Notes under the pieces: model-generated
What the model saw: only the letters and a program-made list of their open reading frames with translations
Told to the model about the DNA's origin: nothing
The model's database searches: none
Translations under genes and position numbers: made by a program
In this document: one piece after another, positions 1 to 9,430 of the stretch
How positions within the stretch are numbered: the stretch's first letter is position 1
How the letters are laid out: each line of letters opens with the position of its first letter
Assembly: GCA_030372985.1 (NCBI GenBank)
Contig: JAUCQB010000146.1
Coordinates: forward strand, 1-50,178
DNA length: 50,178 nucleotides
DNA from: Phycisphaerae bacterium
GTDB taxonomy: Bacteria; Planctomycetota; Phycisphaerae; UBA1845; PWPN01
Direction of reading: 5' to 3'

Positions 1-504
1 GAACAAAACTGCGTTTCATGTTGCGTCTCCTGTCCAATCCCTTCTGCTGCTTGCCTCCCCTGCACTCTCCATCCTCTTGGCGGTACAAGGGTACCCGTCC
101 CCGGCCTTACCCCTCAGCGCTACGCGCACCGGGGCACATGCCCTACGCTCTTCATGATAGTCGAGCACCCGGCGGCGTCCAAGGGAATTCCGGACAAAAT
201 CTAGGTCTTTGTCTGCTTTTTTTGGGAGACGCTGTCTCGGACTTAGCGAGCGACTCCGCCGAGCCGCGACTCATTAACCGGTTATGCTGCAATGCATTAG
301 GTGGTGGTGCCGTGAAGGCAGTTAAGCTGAACGTGGTTATCGGACGCGGCATCAATCGCCCAAGCTGCTCCGTTTCCAGGACACAGTGTCACAACCGTGT
401 CTTGGTCGACGCTGCGAAGCTGTCCAGGTTGACCAGCAGGGAACCTGCCGATGGCAGCTCCAACAGGTGCCGGTTTCACAGCCAGGAGAGGCCAAGGGCA
501 TTTT
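1..504. other. left-edge region without a recognised gene
   Basis: Reading frames cross this stretch on both strands, but none shows a recognisable domain, a ribosome binding site or a signal peptide. The longest (plus strand, from about position 18) is rich in Arg, Pro, Ser and Cys, as expected for a chance frame in GC-rich DNA. I see no tRNA, terminator or repeat that I can name. It lies downstream of the minus-strand lactonase gene and may hold its 3' untranslated region or decayed DNA. Confidence 0.5.
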
Positions 505-1725
505 CTACCTGGTTCTCACCACGGGCCTAAGGCACACGGGTGAGGGCATTGCGAGGGTGCCATCCTTTGCCGTGAGCAGACCCCGTTGAGCGTCGATGCG
601 GAACACGACGACCGTGTTCGAATCCTGATTGGCCGCGAGTAGCCAACGGCCGGACGGATCGATGGCGAAATTCCGAGGGTTTTTGCCGCGGGTTGATGCA
701 TATCCGACAGCGGTCAATCGGCCCGTGAGCTCATCGACGGTGAAGACAGCGATGCTGTCGTGGCCGCGGTTCGAACCGTAGAGGAACTTGCCGGTGGGAT
801 GGACATGAATGTCTGCCGGGAAATTCCGGCCGACAAAGTCTTTGGGCAGGGTCGGGATGGTCTGCAGCTCCTCGAGCAGACCGCGATCGGCGTCGTATGA
901 GAAGGCGGTGATCGTCGAGTTCAATTCATTGATGACGTACGCAAAGCGGCCTGTCGGGTGGAACGCGAAGTGCCGTGGGCCGGAACCCGGCGCGATCTGA
1001 GCGGCGGGCGGATCGTTGGCAAGCAGCCATCTATCCCCGCCTGCAAAACGATAGATGAAGACTTTGTCCACTCCCAGGTCGGGCGCGAAAGCGAACCGCC
1101 CGGCCGGGTCGAGGTTGATCGAGTGCGCGTGAGGGCCCTGTTGCCGTTTGGCGTTGGGGCCTGAACCCGTGTGCTGGGCGACGGCGGTCGGCTGCCCGAG
1201 CCGGCCCTCCTCGTCGATCGGCAGTGCGGCCACGGTGCCGGTGGTGTAGTTGGCGGTCAGTACGCACTTGCCGGTCGGATCGACCGTGACATAGCAGGGG
1301 CCCTGCCCGCCAGAGGGCTGCTGGTTCAGCAATGTCAGCTTGCCTGTCTGGGCGTCGATGGCGAAGGCGCTGACGGCGCCGGCCTTCTGTCCCTGGAATT
1401 CGTTCAGCTCGCTGACGGCATAGAGGAACCGGCGGCTGGGATGAACGGCCAGGAACGAGGGGCTTTTGACCTCTGCCGCCACAAGGCCCCTGTCCGTCAG
1501 TTCGCCTGAACGCGTGTCCAGATCGACCAGATAGATGCCTTTGCTGCCAGTTGTGGGTGAGGTGTAAGTACCGATGTATACCCGGCACCTCGGTGCATCC
1601 GCCGAGGCCGTGGCGTATTCCGGCGCGGTTGTGGCAGAGGCAGTTTCGCCGGTCTGGCCCACCGCGGAGAAAGCCAGAAGGGGAACGGTGATCAGTTGTG
1701 CCAGTACAGATCGTGTGCTGAACAT
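505..1725 (-). CDS. exported lactonase-family seven-bladed beta-propeller protein
   Basis: Predicted 406-residue exported protein of the lactonase (PF10282, 6-phosphogluconolactonase/YbhE-like) family. After an N-terminal signal segment the chain begins the propeller with VYIGTYTSPTTGSKGIYLVD. Blade motifs then recur, each with a [VHAI]-[HD]-P-[ST]-G-[RK] turn: VHPSRRFLYAVSE, VDPTGKCVLTANY, FHPTGRFAYVINE, VHPTGKFLYGSNRG and IDPSGRWLLAANQ. The family hydrolyses sugar lactones, but many exported planctomycete members have no tested substrate. I chose the ATG at 1725 because GAGG sits six bases upstream; a TTG at 1731 is the alternative. It follows the sulfatase/GH28 pair in the same direction after 115 bases, so a role in sugar-acid processing next to glycan breakdown is plausible but inferred. 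Confidence 0.88.
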   Translation of the reverse strand: MFSTRSVLAQLITVPLLAFSAVGQTGETASATTAPEYATASADAPRCRVYIGTYTSPTTGSKGIYLVDLDTRSGELTDRGLVAAEVKSPSFLAVHPSRRFLYAVSELNEFQGQKAGAVSAFAIDAQTGKLTLLNQQPSGGQGPCYVTVDPTGKCVLTANYTTGTVAALPIDEEGRLGQPTAVAQHTGSGPNAKRQQGPHAHSINLDPAGRFAFAPDLGVDKVFIYRFAGGDRWLLANDPPAAQIAPGSGPRHFAFHPTGRFAYVINELNSTITAFSYDADRGLLEELQTIPTLPKDFVGRNFPADIHVHPTGKFLYGSNRGHDSIAVFTVDELTGRLTAVGYASTRGKNPRNFAIDPSGRWLLAANQDSNTVVVFRIDAQRGLLTAKDGTLAMPSPVCLRPVVRTR

Positions 1726-1840
1726 GGTCAACCTCGCGTTTCAGAAGATGTGCGGGTGATGATATCCCCGATGGGGTCGCACGGCAAAGCGGTGCCCCAT
1801 GCCGGGTGAAGATCTCCTCACCGCAGGGGTGCCAGGCCGG

Positions 1841-3511
1841 CTATCCGGGCTGGGAGGTGGTCCCGCTCGCGTCACGATGACCTTGCTCGGGCAGGAGGTT
1901 TTGCGACGGTGCGAAAAGCGGGGTGTTCGGCTCGGTTGACCGGCTGGCGGCGCTTAGATCGTTTCCGGACAGGACCCGCCTGTCGGAGGCGTCATCAAGC
2001 GAGAGGAATGTGCCTGTGCCGGGTGTAGCCTGGCAGTTGCGGATGCTGAACGCCCTGCTTCGCCGCAGTGCGACGGCAGCGATATCAGAATCGGGCAGAG
2101 CCTGCCGCCCCACAAAGCCGTCCATGAGCAGGTTGCTGACATTTTCACACTCTATCCCATGCGTGAAAAACGGGGGCAGGCTGTCGGGCCATGACACGTG
2201 GAGGCCTTTGATTGCGAGCTGGTCGACATTGCCGGCATAGAAAGCCGGAATGTCGTGCTTGAACACTGCATAACGGTTATCCCAGGACGGGCGGAGATCG
2301 AAGTTGCCGCCGTATCGGTCGTTGAACCGGCTGTCGGTAATTCGGAGGCTGATGTCGCTGAACGACAAGTCCCGAATGACCGCTCCTTCGGCGGCCCACA
2401 CGAGGATGCCGTGTTCGCTTCGAGCCCGGATATTGGAGAATCGAACGCCCTCGACATGCCCGAGGGTCGTGCCGCTCTTCTGAGGCAGGCAGGAGACGTG
2501 AATCGGCTCGCCGTTGCCCCACCAGCCGGTGTGCAGCCGGGTCTCGATAATGATGCTGTCGAAGAGGATGTCGGTCACGGAGCCCTCGTCTCGCACGAAG
2601 ACACCGAGCCCGCGATTGGAGTTGTGGATGACCAGATTCTGAAACGTGCAGCGGCGGATGCTGTTTGATCCGTAGCCGACGCGGACTCCGCTCGATCGGG
2701 ACAGCAGCGTGCAGTTGGCGACGGTGATGTTCTCGGAGAGTGCTTCCGGACGGCCGTGCAGGCCGGTGATCGCGATGGCGTCGTCGCCGGCCTGGATGTC
2801 GCAGTCCGAGATGTGCACGTTGCGACTTGTGACACAGTGAATTCCGTCGTTGTTCGGGATCAGCAGATTGTTGCGGATGCGAATACCGCGAATACTGCCG
2901 ATGTCGCAATCGCTCAGATGGACCGTCCATTCCGGAGCGTCCAGCAGGGTGACATCGCGAATCGCGACGTTCCGGCACTCCTTGAAGTGAATCAGGCTGC
3001 CTGGCCGTCGGCGCATGACCATGGGGCCGTCTTCCTCGCCCACGCGGTAAGCATCTCCCTGGCGGGCATAGCGAGTGTCCATGTGTTCGATGCCCTTGGG
3101 CGTGTTTTCCATGAACGCCGTTCCGTTGCCCTGGAGACTGCCCGGGCCGGTAATGGAGATGTGATGGGCGTTCTCGGCGTAGATCAGTCCTCGCTTCCTC
3201 TTGTATTTCAGATAGGCGTCGATGTCGGTGGTCGCCTCCAGGATGGCTCCGGCCTCCAGTCGCAGTTCGATACGACTGCGCAGCTCGATTGGGCCGGTCA
3301 GATACCTGCCGGCGGGTACAATGACTGTTCCGCCACCAGCTTCGGCGCAGGCGGCAACGGCCTTGGCGATGGCATCGGTGTTGAGGGTGCGGCCGTCGCC
3401 CACTGCTCCGTATTGAACCACGCTGAAAAAACCCATCTGTTGGTTTCCGTGCAGCGGTGTGCCGAACGCGGCACACAGCAAAAGGGAGATCGAAATCGAC
3501 TTTTGGGTCAT
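1841..3511 (-). CDS. glycoside hydrolase family 28 (polygalacturonase-like), divergent
   Basis: A 556-residue exported right-handed beta-helix protein resembling GH28 polygalacturonases, which cleave galacturonan-type linkages by inversion. A signal peptide (about 1-22) precedes FFSVVQYGAVGDGRTLNTDA, the usual opening of GH28/pectate-lyase-like helices. The catalytic region is visible as IPNNDGIHC (N221, D222) and AGDDAIAI (D243, D244). The usual Gly-His-Gly motif is replaced by SRSSGVRVG near residues 271-279, and the Arg-Ile-Lys motif appears as RGLGVFVRDEG, so substrate and activity are uncertain. The ATG at 3511 has AAGGA eight bases upstream; a longer frame to 3598 overlaps the sulfatase gene and lacks a credible start. 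It begins 32 bases after the sulfatase stop, so the two are probably co-transcribed. Confidence 0.85.
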   Translation of the reverse strand: MTQKSISISLLLCAAFGTPLHGNQQMGFFSVVQYGAVGDGRTLNTDAIAKAVAACAEAGGGTVIVPAGRYLTGPIELRSRIELRLEAGAILEATTDIDAYLKYKRKRGLIYAENAHHISITGPGSLQGNGTAFMENTPKGIEHMDTRYARQGDAYRVGEEDGPMVMRRRPGSLIHFKECRNVAIRDVTLLDAPEWTVHLSDCDIGSIRGIRIRNNLLIPNNDGIHCVTSRNVHISDCDIQAGDDAIAITGLHGRPEALSENITVANCTLLSRSSGVRVGYGSNSIRRCTFQNLVIHNSNRGLGVFVRDEGSVTDILFDSIIIETRLHTGWWGNGEPIHVSCLPQKSGTTLGHVEGVRFSNIRARSEHGILVWAAEGAVIRDLSFSDISLRITDSRFNDRYGGNFDLRPSWDNRYAVFKHDIPAFYAGNVDQLAIKGLHVSWPDSLPPFFTHGIECENVSNLLMDGFVGRQALPDSDIAAVALRRSRAFSIRNCQATPGTGTFLSLDDASDRRVLSGNDLSAASRSTEPNTPLFAPSQNLLPEQGHRDASGTTSQPG

Positions 3512-3543
3512 CGGCTCGGTCCTTGACTGTCTCGGGGCCGTGG

Positions 3544-4932
3544 TCACCTGTTTCTGGGCCGGCCTTGTGCTGCCGGGCGTCTGCCTCCACCCTCCCATCT
3601 CGGCGACGCCAACTGCTTATTCCATTCCTCGTAGACGCCACGGAGGGTGCTGACCCGTTCCGGCTCCTTGGCGGCGAGGTCACTCTGCTCGCCGATGTCG
3701 TCCTTGAGACTGAAGAGCATCGGATCCTCGTCCTTGCCGGCCTTCAGCAGTTTCCAGTCCCCGCTGCGGACCGCCCACTGATTGCCGAATCGCCAGAAGA
3801 GGGTGTCATGTGGGCGCTCTGTCTTCTCGCCCTTGAGGTAGGGGAGCAGGTTGACGCCGTCGAGCCTGGTGTCAGCGGCAGGCTCCACCCCGGCCGCGGC
3901 CAGAATGGTCGGGTGAATGTCAAGGGAGATGACCGGATGGTCGTACACCTTGCCCGCGGGCAGACGGCCCTTCCAACTCACCATGAACGGCACGCGTATG
4001 CCGCCCTCGAAGACATCGCCCTTGAATCCGCGCAACGGTATGTTGCTGGATGTCGTCTGTCGGGTGGGGCCGCCGTTGTCGCTCAGGTAGAATACCAGGG
4101 TATTCTCTTCGAGGCCGCTGTCTCGCAGCTTGGTCATGATTTCGCCGACGGCGTCGTCGAGGGCCGAAAGCATCGCCGCGTGAATCCGGCGATTCTGGTC
4201 GCTGATGCCGTCGAATCGTTTCAGATACCTGTCCGTGGCCTGCAGCGGCCCGTGAACGGCGTTGAACGGTACGTAGAGGAAGAACGTGTCTTTCGTGTGG
4301 CGGTCGATAAATGCCAGCGCTTCCCGCTTGAAGGCATCGGTGAGGTACTCCTTTTCGTCGACCGGCTCCTGGCCTCGCAGGATCGGAGCCACCGCCGCCC
4401 TGCGGCCGGGAAGGTACTGACGAGCCCCGGCCAGGAAGCCGAAGAACTCGTCGAAACCACGCTGTGGCGGCTGCATGCCGGCCTTGAAGCCCAGGTGCCA
4501 CTTGCCGACCATTCCGGTGACATAGCCGACGGGCTTGAGGCGCTCGGCGATCGTTTTCTCGGTCACGGGCAGACCATAACGTTCGGAGGCTTGGCCCTCA
4601 GGTCCGGGGTTGAATTCGAACCCGAACCGCTGCTGGTAACGGCCGGTCATCAGCCCGGCCCGGGTTGGGGCGCAGACCGGGCAAGAGACGTACCCGTTGG
4701 TGAAACGGATGCCGCGACGAGCGAAAGCGTCCAGGTTCGGAGTCGGGATGTCCTTGCAGCCCTGAATGCCGATATCGTTGTATCCCTGGTCGTCTGAGAC
4801 GATCAAAACGATGTTTGGTCGCTTCGCGGCCTTGCCGGCAGGCTCGGCCTGTGCAGCCTGGGCCGCGGCAACGGGCATAAGGACACTCAATGCGGTCAGC
4901 CAGATGGTTGGTGTTCTGTTGGCAGTTGCCAT
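3544..4932 (-). CDS. exported type I sulfatase
   Basis: A 462-residue formylglycine-dependent sulfatase, predicted to remove sulfate esters from glycans outside the cytoplasm. A signal peptide covers about residues 1-29. The metal-binding opening RPNIVLIVSDDQGYNDIG follows, and the formylglycine motif is C87-A-P-T-R91 within VCAPTRAGLMTGRYQ. Further family landmarks are GMVGKWHLG, LYVPFNAVHGPL and LVFYLSDNGGPT, so the catalytic core appears intact, and the length is normal. The ATG at 4932 has AGGAG seven bases upstream. It heads a minus-strand unit with GH28 and perhaps the lactonase, suggesting attack on a sulfated, uronate-containing polysaccharide. The exact substrate cannot be read from sequence. 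A maturase (FGE or anSME) is not in this window. Confidence 0.94.
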   Translation of the reverse strand: MATANRTPTIWLTALSVLMPVAAAQAAQAEPAGKAAKRPNIVLIVSDDQGYNDIGIQGCKDIPTPNLDAFARRGIRFTNGYVSCPVCAPTRAGLMTGRYQQRFGFEFNPGPEGQASERYGLPVTEKTIAERLKPVGYVTGMVGKWHLGFKAGMQPPQRGFDEFFGFLAGARQYLPGRRAAVAPILRGQEPVDEKEYLTDAFKREALAFIDRHTKDTFFLYVPFNAVHGPLQATDRYLKRFDGISDQNRRIHAAMLSALDDAVGEIMTKLRDSGLEENTLVFYLSDNGGPTRQTTSSNIPLRGFKGDVFEGGIRVPFMVSWKGRLPAGKVYDHPVISLDIHPTILAAAGVEPAADTRLDGVNLLPYLKGEKTERPHDTLFWRFGNQWAVRSGDWKLLKAGKDEDPMLFSLKDDIGEQSDLAAKEPERVSTLRGVYEEWNKQLASPRWEGGGRRPAAQGRPRNR

Positions 4933-5612
4933 TGACGGTCTCCTCTGCGGAGCGGGCCGATGGTCAGAGGGCTAACCCGAGGGCCGAATCATGGCTCCTC
5001 ACGGGTTCACTCCGCGGATCTGACCCTCGATCACCTGCTCTTGGCCATCGTCGCCCGCGCTGACCGTCGCGTCAAGGAGGCTTGCGAAGACGCACCGTCG
5101 GCAGGAGTCCTGCACCTCCACAGATGGCCTTGGTGTCGCGGTTGGGGATGCTCGGACCGATGCGGGTCTGTTCGATGAGGAGGGTGGGCAGGACGCTCGG
5201 TTTGAGACCGTTTCCAGCTGATTGAAGTGGGCCTGAACGTCGAGCACTTGCCCGCTACGGTTGCCACGGCGAGCAGGGCGGGGCAGGGCCATGGCGGACT
5301 GGGGCCTGATCTCAACCGCGGAATACGCTGAGATTTGGTCGCGAGACGACCCGAGTTTTGCCGAGAAGGTGTATACCACCTTGGTATGGTAACTGTGTCC
5401 CGTCAGTCAGTTCGTGTCCTCTGTTGGCTGTCCCCTTTTCTCTCTTGACTGGCAGGAGGCTCGCGACTAGACTCAAGGGCAATCTGCAGCGGTGGAGGAA
5501 CAATGATTCGCATTGACTGAACAATCCGAGCGTGGCCACGAGATGGCCGGAACTTCATCGTCCTCGTGCTGGTTGGCATTTGAGGCGAAGTCCCATTACG
5601 AGATTGACAGTC
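4933..5612. other. divergent intergenic region with a possible gene remnant
   Basis: This 680-base gap separates the minus-strand sulfatase gene from the plus-strand ABC-F gene, so it should carry promoters for both, but I could not place either with confidence. A minus-strand frame ending in TGA at 5072-5074 and open to about 5250 reads as plausible protein sequence (AGNGLKPSVLPTLLIEQ, then ICGGAGLLPTVRLRKPP) but has no start codon, so it may be a decayed C-terminus. Near 5365-5395 are short overlapping inverted repeats (AAGGTG/CACCTT and ATACC/GGTAT) that could be an operator. Confidence 0.35.
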
Positions 5613-7124
5613 ATGAACGAATCGTTGGATTTCCTGAACGTCCATTTCTGGTACGACACCCTTGCTAAACCTCTTTTCACAGGTTTCACCGTGCGGTTTC
5701 CATTGGGTTGGACCGGGATTGTCGGCGCCAACGGAGCCGGCAAGAGCACGCTGCTGCGCCTGGCCGTCGGAGAACTGTCGCCCCTGGCCGGGACCATCGA
5801 GCGTCCCCACGAATCCGTCTATTGCGAGCAGCGAACCGACAGCGAGCCCGAGACGCTCAGACACCTGTTGCTGGCCACGGACCCCGACGCCTGTCAGATC
5901 CGAGGGCGACTGGGCCTTGAACCGGACTGGGCCGACCGCTGGGACACGCTCAGCCACGGAGAACGCAAACGGGCGCAGATCGCGCTGGCCTTCTGGCGCC
6001 AACCGGCGGTCCTGGCTTTGGACGAGCCCTCCAATCACATTGACGCGGATGCCCGCGACATGCTTCTGGATGCCCTCCGCACTTATCGCGGGATCGGACT
6101 GCTTGTGAGCCACGACCGAGAGCTTCTCGACGGCCTGTGCCGCCAGTGCGTGTTCCTGGAGCATGGGAAGGCGGAGCTGCGTCGTGGAGGCTATACGAAG
6201 GGCAAGGCCCAGGGCGATGCCCGGGCAGCCGAACTCCGCCGGCAACACGCACAAGCCAGGCGCAAGCTTCAGAGGATACAGCGGGAGATGAGCCGCCGGA
6301 GGGAGCGTGCGGCCGCTGAACCGCGGATGCGCTCCAAGCGCAAGCTCGCCCGGGGCGACAGCGATGGCAGAGCGAAGATCAACGAAGCCCGCGTTGCCGA
6401 CAGCAAGAGTGGGGCGTCGCTGCGTCAACTGGAGGGGCGGGCTGACCAGGCTGCGCGGAAACTCGCCGCGATTCGCATCGTGAAGGAAGACAAGATGGGC
6501 GTCTGGCTGCCGGATGCACGAAGCCGTCGCGACCTGTTGTTTCGGATCGAGAGCGGCCGGATACGGCCGGGACCGGACGGGCCGACACTGCAGTTTCCGG
6601 AATTAGCCATGCCCAGCGATGGGCGAGTAGCTCTCGTGGGCCCCAACGGAGCTGGTAAGACCTCGCTGCTCCAGCACATCGTGCAGAGCCTCAACTTGCC
6701 GCCGGACCGCATCCTCTACATGCCACAGGAAATTGCCGCCGGCGATTCTCAGCGTATTCTGAACGAGGTTCGCGCACTGGACCATGAACGCCTGGGGCGC
6801 GTCCTGGATATTGTCAACCGGCTTGGGTCTGAAGTTGAGCCCGTGCTTCAGACCTCTCTCCCATCTCCGGGTGAGATACGGAAGATTCTCCTCGCGCTGG
6901 GGATCGTGCGGGCTTGCCACCTGATCCTGCTCGACGAGCCGACCAACCATCTGGATCTGCCCTCGATTGAGTGCCTGGAGCGGGCTCTGGCCAACTGCCC
7001 GTGTGCGATGCTGCTGGTCAGCCATGATCGTCAGTTTCTGGAGCGGCTGACCACAACGAGGTGGCAGATCAAGCGTGTCAGCGATCGGCAGATGGAACTG
7101 CAAATCATGAGAGCCTGGGACTGA
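5613..7124 (+). CDS. ABC-F family ATP-binding protein
   Basis: A 503-residue soluble protein with two ABC ATPase domains and no membrane segments, the hallmark of the ABC-F family. Characterised members act at the ribosomal E site, either in translation control (EttA, Uup) or in antibiotic protection. Domain 1 has Walker A GANGAGKST (38-46), signature LSHGE (113-117) and Walker B LALDEPS. A strongly basic linker (about 190-290) follows. Domain 2 has Walker A GPNGAGKT (343-350) and Walker B LILLDEPTNHLD, but its signature is SPGE (418-421), not the usual SGGE/SGGQ. The start at 5613 is the first ATG before conserved sequence; the ribosome binding site is weak. It converges on the glycosidase-like gene. 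Which ABC-F subgroup it belongs to is not clear. Confidence 0.9.
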   Translation: MNESLDFLNVHFWYDTLAKPLFTGFTVRFPLGWTGIVGANGAGKSTLLRLAVGELSPLAGTIERPHESVYCEQRTDSEPETLRHLLLATDPDACQIRGRLGLEPDWADRWDTLSHGERKRAQIALAFWRQPAVLALDEPSNHIDADARDMLLDALRTYRGIGLLVSHDRELLDGLCRQCVFLEHGKAELRRGGYTKGKAQGDARAAELRRQHAQARRKLQRIQREMSRRRERAAAEPRMRSKRKLARGDSDGRAKINEARVADSKSGASLRQLEGRADQAARKLAAIRIVKEDKMGVWLPDARSRRDLLFRIESGRIRPGPDGPTLQFPELAMPSDGRVALVGPNGAGKTSLLQHIVQSLNLPPDRILYMPQEIAAGDSQRILNEVRALDHERLGRVLDIVNRLGSEVEPVLQTSLPSPGEIRKILLALGIVRACHLILLDEPTNHLDLPSIECLERALANCPCAMLLVSHDRQFLERLTTTRWQIKRVSDRQMELQIMRAWD

Positions 7125-7258
7125 GTGCCGCGTGGATCGGACGCGGCGAACAAGGTCGTTGGCCAGAGGGTCGACAGGAGGGCAGGAGAAGGGGACACGC
7201 GGCGCCGCGGCGAGGATAGGTCCCCCCGGTGTGGGTCTGCCACAGTTGTTGGCGGGTA

Positions 7259-9154
7259 TCACTTCTGGGTATCCCAGGTCACGACGACGATCCCGTAAAC
7301 GTCGATGGCAGGAACAACGCACGTGATCGCTTTTTCTTGCCGGCGGATCGCCAGGTTCGCGTCCTTATCATGTTCAGGACGAACCAGACGGACGTTGCTG
7401 GGCTGCTTGCCTTCCGGGAGCTGGACGGTCACGTTGATATTGCGAGCCGGTGTGTCGGTGCGGTAGTTGACCAGGTGCACCAGGCGACGGCCAGGCTGCT
7501 CGGTCAGCTCGGCACAGAGCCCGGAGGGCCCCTCTACGGTCAAGGACGGCGGTGCCTGCAATAGCGCACCAACCGCAGGTCCCAGGTCCGTGGCGTTCTG
7601 AATGCGAACCAGTTGAGCCTGTGGCAGGTTTGCGAGACCGGGCATCTTGTGTGGGATCAGCCACTCATCATGGGTTGCGGCGTCGCCGACCAGCAGCACG
7701 CGTCCGCCGCCGGCCGCGAAGCTGCGAACCTGCTCGATCTGGGCGTCAGACATGGCCACGCAGCCGGCCAGGACCAGGCCGCGGTATCGCGATAACTCAG
7801 TTAGGTGGCAATCGTAGATGATCTGGAAGGGGACCCGGTTTTCGACGAGGAATTGCTCGGCCTGCGCGGTGAGCTGGGCCTGTGCCGCTTCAGCATAGAC
7901 CTGCGAAGGAAAGCTCCGCAGGATTGCCACATCTGCGACGACCTCCGCATGGCGCAGGAGATCGCGGCGGTCGTGGAAGAAGCGGATGTATGGGGCCAAT
8001 TCGAGGGAGACGGGGGTCTCGACGCCCGGTCTGGCGGCCAGACGGCCGTATTCGAACCAGCAGATGCAGCCGAGGCAGTCGAGGTTGAAGGCCATCGCCT
8101 CGGCGGCCTCGAGCGGCGAGGTCGTATAGGCGAAGGCGATGTTGTTCATCCGGCGTGCGATCTTATAGGTGCGGATCCGCGTGTTGAGACGCCCGTCGCG
8201 GTATCCCGGCTCGCGGCCCTCGTCCCAGAATGCCTCGCCGCCGGTCAGCAGCCGGCCGTGATCGATCGGCGGTGAGATGCGATTGCCGGGCCCGCCCGGG
8301 TTGCACTCGACGAGCATGTCAGACCGCAGGGTCCGAGCGAAGCGGCTCAGGTCGTGGTACGACTCCGCCATCGACACACAAGAGAAGTCGAGCCAGGCCC
8401 GGCGGAGCAAGTCATTTGCGTTGGCTCCGGTGGGGGGCATCGCACGGTCAGGCTCCGTGAGGCCCATCTCCTCAATCTGTTGAGGCTTGAATCGGCTCTT
8501 CAGGTAGCGGCGAAAGCGGTTCACCGAGTTGGCATTGTGACCCGGCCCAATGATGTAGTTGTCGAAGTGAAGCAGGTCGGTCTGGATCTGCTCGACGGAG
8601 AAGCGGATGATATTCTTGTGGAAGGCCTGGGCGGCCGGATGGTTGCGGTCCCAGTAGTAGCGATAGGTGGCTCGCCCGTAAGTGATGGGCTTTCCGTTCT
8701 CGTCAAGGACGATCCAGTCTTTCGCCTCGGGGAGTTCTTTGAACAGCAGTTCCCAGCCAAGCGTGCCGCTGTTGTTGTAGACTCCGATCCGCAGGCCTGC
8801 CTCGTGACAGAGCTTCGCGAAACGGACGGCGTCTTCCATGCTCTCTCGCTCTGCCTGGCGTCCGAACGCCTTGTAGGAGTGCATCATGACGAAGTTCACG
8901 CCCAGGGATTTGAGTCGGGCAACCATCTCCGGGCTGTGCTCGCGCTGATAATCCGCCAGTTGCTCCGCCGTAGGAGTGTAGCCGTCGCTGCCATCGCGTC
9001 GGACGCGGAACAGCAGGGGCTCCCAGCTTCCGGCCATGACGATTCCGTCACGGGTCAGCCAGTCGGGTCGTTGGTTCAGTGGCAGGGTGAGCGTTTCGGC
9101 GGCTGCGTGGGTCGTCAGAATCAGGGTGATCAACGAAAAAAAACGGTTTCTCAT
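7259..9154 (-). CDS. exported glycoside-hydrolase-like protein with beta-galactosidase-trimerisation-like domain
   Basis: A 631-residue protein with a signal peptide (about 1-18, ending in a run of Ala). The middle looks like a (beta/alpha)8 barrel of the GH42/GH29-like superfamilies: LKSLGVNFVMMHSYKAFG, AGLRIGVYNNSGTLG and DLLHFDNYIIGP are typical strand/loop segments. Toward the C-terminus, from about residue 430, VADVAILRSFPSQVYAEA followed by GLVLAGCVAMSDAQIEQV and FAAGGGRVLLVGDA matches the Rossmann-like beta-galactosidase trimerisation fold. The catalytic residues cannot be assigned with confidence. The ATG at 9154 has GGAG eight bases upstream; an upstream extension of the frame is Arg/Pro-rich and not convincing. 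It stands alone, convergent with the ABC-F gene. Likely role: exported breakdown of a galactoside or other glycan (inferred). Confidence 0.75.
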   Translation of the reverse strand: MRNRFFSLITLILTTHAAAETLTLPLNQRPDWLTRDGIVMAGSWEPLLFRVRRDGSDGYTPTAEQLADYQREHSPEMVARLKSLGVNFVMMHSYKAFGRQAERESMEDAVRFAKLCHEAGLRIGVYNNSGTLGWELLFKELPEAKDWIVLDENGKPITYGRATYRYYWDRNHPAAQAFHKNIIRFSVEQIQTDLLHFDNYIIGPGHNANSVNRFRRYLKSRFKPQQIEEMGLTEPDRAMPPTGANANDLLRRAWLDFSCVSMAESYHDLSRFARTLRSDMLVECNPGGPGNRISPPIDHGRLLTGGEAFWDEGREPGYRDGRLNTRIRTYKIARRMNNIAFAYTTSPLEAAEAMAFNLDCLGCICWFEYGRLAARPGVETPVSLELAPYIRFFHDRRDLLRHAEVVADVAILRSFPSQVYAEAAQAQLTAQAEQFLVENRVPFQIIYDCHLTELSRYRGLVLAGCVAMSDAQIEQVRSFAAGGGRVLLVGDAATHDEWLIPHKMPGLANLPQAQLVRIQNATDLGPAVGALLQAPPSLTVEGPSGLCAELTEQPGRRLVHLVNYRTDTPARNINVTVQLPEGKQPSNVRLVRPEHDKDANLAIRRQEKAITCVVPAIDVYGIVVVTWDTQK

Positions 9155-9430
9155 GGGTCGTGCTCCGTATCCCAACAGCCAGAGGCAGCACGGGCGGCGA
9201 TGGGGCAGCCGGCTGATTCGATTGCGTTTTGGCGGCCGCCTGCTCCGGGCCAACCGATAGACTAGCAGACCGACCGGCCGGTGGTCCAACGACTTGGCAT
9301 TATGAGGAGAGAGTGCTGATGGGCCAATGGCTGTGCGGCGAACTCCTCGGGCGGGAGCAGCATCCCGCTTCTCCCTGCGGAATTCACTCCACATTTGGTC
9401 AGCACGAGGATGGGAATCCTCGACTGACGG

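Noticed and set aside
18..530. Plus-strand reading frame of 170 codons at the left edge
   Set aside because: No ribosome binding site, no domain and chance-like composition; it overlaps the end of the lactonase gene on the other strand.
4999..5379. Minus-strand reading frame of 126 codons upstream of the sulfatase gene
   Set aside because: Ser/Pro/Arg-rich without a domain; another frame in the same stretch looks more protein-like.
7125..7258. Intrinsic terminator between the converging ABC-F and glycosidase-like genes
   Set aside because: No GC hairpin followed by a T tract could be seen on either strand.
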